Shown one piece after another: positions 7,102 through 9,581 of a stretch of 9,581 nucleotides of DNA (positions within the stretch are counted from its first letter, which is position 1; each line of letters begins with the position of its first letter). The notes under the pieces are model-generated. The model saw only the letters and a program-made list of their open reading frames with translations, made no database searches and was not told the origin of the DNA. The DNA is from Bacteroidales bacterium (GTDB taxonomy: Bacteria; Bacteroidota; Bacteroidia; Bacteroidales; VadinHA17). The stretch covers positions 17,370 to 26,950 of the forward strand of contig PMEC01000043.1 of assembly GCA_003155705.1 (NCBI GenBank), given 5' to 3'. The position numbers and the translations under genes are program-made.

Positions 7102-8073
7102 ATGGGAAAAAAGCAAGTTGTTGTTGGTGTTGATATTGGAGGGACCAACACTGTATTTGGATTTGTAGATCGCGATGGTCATATTCTGGCCAGCGACAAA
7201 ATAAAAACATCTAATTATGAAGAACCGGAAGTTTTTGTTGCAGCGCTTTATGAAAAGATAATGGTTGCCATGCCGAAGATCGGGTATGATATAGAGATTA
7301 TTGGTTTTGGCATTGGGGCTCCGATGGGAAATATTAACAAAGGAACAATAGAATATCCGGCAGATCTTCCCTGGAAAGGAATTATTCCGCTTGCGGAAAT
7401 TTTCAAAAAACATACAAATCTCCCGGTTATTGTTACAAACGATGCAAATGCCGCAGCTGTCGGGGAAATGATTTACGGGGGAGCCCGTGGGATGAAAAAT
7501 TTTGTTGTTATAACACTTGGAACCGGACTGGGAAGCGGTTTTGTTGTGGACGGCAAACTTGTTTATGGGCATGATGGATTTGCAGGGGAAATAGGACATA
7601 CGGCAATCAGACCCGGAGAATCAAACCGGGATTGCGGATGCGGTAGGAAAGGCTGCCTTGAAACATATGTTTCAGCCACCGGAATAAAAAGAACTGTTCT
7701 GAAAATCCTGGCTGATAAACTTGAGCCAAGTGAACTCAGAAAATTTAGCTTTGAGGAACTCGATGCTAAAATAATCCACGACGCTGCTAAAAACGGAGAT
7801 GCCATAGCAATAAGAGCATTTGAACATACAGGAAGGATGCTTGGATTCAAGCTGGCCGATGTCGTGGCAACTACTAATCCGGAAGCAATATTTCTTTTTG
7901 GCGGCCTTGCTCTTGCTGAAGACCTCATCTTTGAGCCCACAAAGAGATATATGGAACAAAACCTTTTAAGTATATATAAGGACAAAGTAAAATTATTACT
8001 TTCGGAGCTTAGCACACAAAACGCAGCCGTGCTGGGAGCCAGCTCTCTGATCTGGTCGGAAAAAGAACAATAG
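7102..8073 (+). CDS. ROK family sugar kinase paralog 2 (glucokinase/N-acetylhexosamine kinase-like)
   Basis: A 323-residue ROK kinase with the complete set of motifs. VDIGGTNTVFGFVD (10-23) is the phosphate loop, TNDANAAAVGE (112-122) holds the catalytic D114, and ITLGTGLGSG (137-146) is the second ATP-contact region. The sugar/zinc signature is intact: GFAGEIGH (159-166) with E163 and H166, then DCGCGRKGCLETY with C178, C180, C185 and E187. It is expected to phosphorylate a hexose or hexosamine at O6 in the cytoplasm, with ATP as donor. Compared with ROK kinase 1 the sequence is alike end to end (roughly half the positions by eye), so the pair arose by duplication, but this copy keeps the histidine and has two extra residues before the cysteines. 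It follows the SIS gene by 99 bases containing a nested inverted repeat and precedes a small membrane-protein gene by 18 bases. Exact sugar not determinable from sequence. Confidence 0.93.
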   Translation: MGKKQVVVGVDIGGTNTVFGFVDRDGHILASDKIKTSNYEEPEVFVAALYEKIMVAMPKIGYDIEIIGFGIGAPMGNINKGTIEYPADLPWKGIIPLAEIFKKHTNLPVIVTNDANAAAVGEMIYGGARGMKNFVVITLGTGLGSGFVVDGKLVYGHDGFAGEIGHTAIRPGESNRDCGCGRKGCLETYVSATGIKRTVLKILADKLEPSELRKFSFEELDAKIIHDAAKNGDAIAIRAFEHTGRMLGFKLADVVATTNPEAIFLFGGLALAEDLIFEPTKRYMEQNLLSIYKDKVKLLLSELSTQNAAVLGASSLIWSEKEQ

Positions 8074-8091
8074 GACTTAAACTTTATTAAC

Positions 8092-8478
8092 ATGGATACA
8101 CCCAACACTGCCCTGAACAACATCCTTGGAATAGTCCTCATTGTTATCGCTTTTGCAATTGCCTACGCTTATCTGAAGCCTCATATTCTGCACAAAACCC
8201 GACCGGTTTCGACTCTTCTTCTAAAAGGGAGTTATTTATTGTACCTTTTAATATTAATGATAATTGTCTATATTTCATTGCTTCACAAAGGTGGTATTGA
8301 TAAGGTTTTTCCTGACATTGAGTTCTTTGCATTTCTGATAGTCCTTTTTGTTCCAACGATTGGCATACTGGCAAGAAAACTTGGCCAGTTCAGAAAAAAA
8401 AGGGAAAATTTTAATTATTTTTTTACCCTGGTAAATACACTTTGTATTATTGCACTGCTGGTTATGTTTTTTATTTAA
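8092..8478 (+). CDS. Small four-helix membrane protein of unknown function
   Basis: The 128-residue product is strongly hydrophobic, with four likely membrane segments at about residues 10-29, 43-64, 76-95 and 109-127. Basic stretches lie between them: HKTR near 34-37 and RKLGQFRKKR at 95-104, so the positive-inside rule puts both of these loops in the cytoplasm only if the topology is irregular or one segment is not fully spanning. I see no catalytic motif or recognised family. The start 18 bases after the ROK kinase 2 stop suggests cotranscription with the cassette, and the ATG is immediately followed by a short polar lead-in to the first helix. It is unlikely to be a transporter by itself at this size; an accessory or housekeeping membrane protein is equally possible. 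Confidence 0.75.
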   Translation: MDTPNTALNNILGIVLIVIAFAIAYAYLKPHILHKTRPVSTLLLKGSYLLYLLILMIIVYISLLHKGGIDKVFPDIEFFAFLIVLFVPTIGILARKLGQFRKKRENFNYFFTLVNTLCIIALLVMFFI

Positions 8479-8580
8479 TATCATTGAATAATAAAGAATT
8501 TATTTACTAAACCTTCGTTCATTCTATCTCTGGTTACTTGTCAGATTATAAGTTCAGGAAACGATTAAAAACCTAATTCC

Positions 8581-9581
8581 ATGATTAAAGAACGTTTAAT
8601 AGGGTACATTGAACAGAGTATAAAGCAAAACTGGAACATCGAGGCTTTATCAAACTATAAAGAGAGAGAGTATTCATACAGGGAAATTGCCGAAAGGATG
8701 ATCAAACTGCATATTTTCCTCAGAGAAGCCGGAATAAAAGAGGGCGATAAGATTGCTCTTGTCGGACGAAATTCTGCAAACTGGTGTATTGTTTATCTGG
8801 CCGTTGTATCATATGGAGCTGTAATTGTCCCGATACTGCCTGACTTCAAACCTGAAGATCACCAGAACATTATTAATCATTCAGATTCAAAAATATTGTT
8901 TGTTGATGACAAAATCTGGGAAACTTTTGATCTCGGGAAAATACAGGCAATAACAGCCGTATTGTCACTCGATGATTTTTCTTTTATTACTTCAAGGGAA
9001 GAAGCCCTGAAAAAAAACTATTCAGGGCTTGATAACAAATTTAGTGAGAAATTTCCGGAGCTAAAACCGGAAGATGTTAAGTTCTCTGATATCTCAAACG
9101 ATAATCTTGCGGTAATAAGTTACACCTCAGGCACTACAGGATTTTCAAAAGGCGTAATGATAACACATAACAGTCTTGCTGCCAATGTAAGATATGCACA
9201 GAATAATATGCCGTTAAAACCGGGAGACCCCGTGGTTTCATTTTTACCTCTTGCTCACACTTACGGATGTGCTTTTGAATTCCTGTTCCCCTTTACATAC
9301 GGATGTCACATTACAATATTGTCCAAGACTCCATCTCCGCAGATTGTCCTCCAGGCATTCGGAGAGATAAAGCCAAGACTTATATTATCGGTCCCCCTTG
9401 TAATTGAAAAGATATACAAAAAACAGATTATCCCGGTTATCAATAAACCATTGATGAAATTCCTTCTTTTAATTCCCGGTTTAAATACAATTCTCTTCAA
9501 AAAAATACGTGAAAAGCTCACAGAATCATTTGGAGGAAGGTTCATGGAGATTGTTATCGGAGGTGCCGCGTTCAATGCAGA
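8581..9581 (+). CDS. Long-chain acyl-CoA synthetase (AMP-forming), 3'-truncated by window edge
   Basis: The frame from the ATG at 8581 is open to the window end: 333 codons plus two bases. It belongs to the adenylate-forming (ANL) superfamily, whose long-chain members activate fatty acids to acyl-AMP and then acyl-CoA. The N-terminal part has the expected YSYREIAERM at 33-42 and GDKIALVGRNSANW at 55-68. The AMP-binding P-loop is YTSGTTGFSKGVM at 181-193, followed by FLPLAHTYG (221-229, the A4 region) and VIGGAAFN (325-332, equivalent to the SGGAPL region of FadD15-like enzymes). The A5-A10 motifs and catalytic lysine lie beyond the window; family members run to about 550-640 residues. It follows the membrane-protein gene by 102 bases that hold no clear promoter. 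There is no obvious functional link to the sugar cassette. Confidence 0.93.
   Translation, partial: MIKERLIGYIEQSIKQNWNIEALSNYKEREYSYREIAERMIKLHIFLREAGIKEGDKIALVGRNSANWCIVYLAVVSYGAVIVPILPDFKPEDHQNIINHSDSKILFVDDKIWETFDLGKIQAITAVLSLDDFSFITSREEALKKNYSGLDNKFSEKFPELKPEDVKFSDISNDNLAVISYTSGTTGFSKGVMITHNSLAANVRYAQNNMPLKPGDPVVSFLPLAHTYGCAFEFLFPFTYGCHITILSKTPSPQIVLQAFGEIKPRLILSVPLVIEKIYKKQIIPVINKPLMKFLLLIPGLNTILFKKIREKLTESFGGRFMEIVIGGAAFNA

Noticed and set aside
6913..7599. A 228-codon open frame on the minus strand across the SIS/ROK2 junction
   Set aside because: It is antisense to well-supported genes and has a biased, motif-free protein. A similar antisense frame occurs opposite ROK1 (3748-3948), explained by the paralogous sense sequences, not by a real gene.
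7563..8141. A 192-codon minus-strand open frame antisense to ROK kinase 2
   Set aside because: Serine-rich translation with no recognisable domain, fully opposite a gene with intact ROK motifs; a shadow frame.
8490..8504. AATAAA-GAA-TTTATT inverted repeat after the small membrane-protein gene
   Set aside because: Only A/T pairs in a six-base stem and no following T-run; too weak to call a terminator.
9306..9575. Minus-strand open frame in the last 300 bases
   Set aside because: It lies opposite the acyl-CoA synthetase frame, which has clear P-loop and A4/A5 motifs and is open to the window end.

Overview
The window looks like chromosomal DNA of a member of the Bacteroidota, probably a Bacteroidales- or Marinilabiliales-like lineage. 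The reasons are moderately AT-rich coding DNA, start codons without convincing Shine-Dalgarno sequences, several upstream matches to the Bacteroidetes -7 promoter element TAnnTTTG, and gene families common in that phylum (a Big_5-type Ig-like surface lipoprotein, a cytosolic CBM9-like protein, ROK glucokinase-like kinases). The phylum call is fairly safe; the order is a guess. No RNA gene, CRISPR array, insertion sequence or phage gene was seen, and no gene-free stretch exceeds about 210 bases.

Layout. (1) 1-498: the 3' part of a TetR/AcrR-type regulator whose start lies before the window. (2) 502-1308, minus strand: lgt, prolipoprotein diacylglyceryl transferase, converging on the regulator with only three bases between the stop codons. 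(3) 1309-1446: a divergent intergenic region with one -7-like promoter element on each strand. (4) 1447-3252: a large predicted lipoprotein with an N-terminal Ig-like Big_5 domain. (5) 3460-8073: five co-directional genes that look like one sugar or amino-sugar cassette: ROK kinase 1, a CBM9-like protein, a PIG-L/LmbE deacetylase, a double-SIS sugar isomerase/deaminase and ROK kinase 2. (6) 8092-8478: a small four-helix membrane protein of unknown function. (7) 8581-9581: the 5' part of a long-chain acyl-CoA synthetase that runs off the window.

How they may work together. The central cassette reads as a cytoplasmic route for N-acetylated amino sugars in which the usual NagA and NagB families are replaced. 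The PIG-L protein would remove acetyl groups. A ROK kinase would phosphorylate the sugar. The SIS protein resembles the isomerase half of GlmS without its glutaminase half, and by alignment keeps the three residues that do the isomerase chemistry, so it could deaminate/isomerise the sugar phosphate toward fructose-6-phosphate. PIG-L deacetylase plus SIS-type deaminase recalls the archaeal Thermococcus chitin pathway (Dac and GlmD). This is an inference from gene content; no hydrolase or transporter lies inside the window to confirm the substrate.

The two ROK proteins are clear paralogs flanking the cassette. ROK2 has the full sugar- and zinc-binding signature. ROK1 has glutamine where the zinc- and sugar-binding histidine should be, suggesting a changed substrate or a regulatory job. 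ROK2 is preceded by an unusual nested inverted repeat that ends six bases before its start codon, and ROK1 by a shorter inverted repeat that shares a 9-base word with it.
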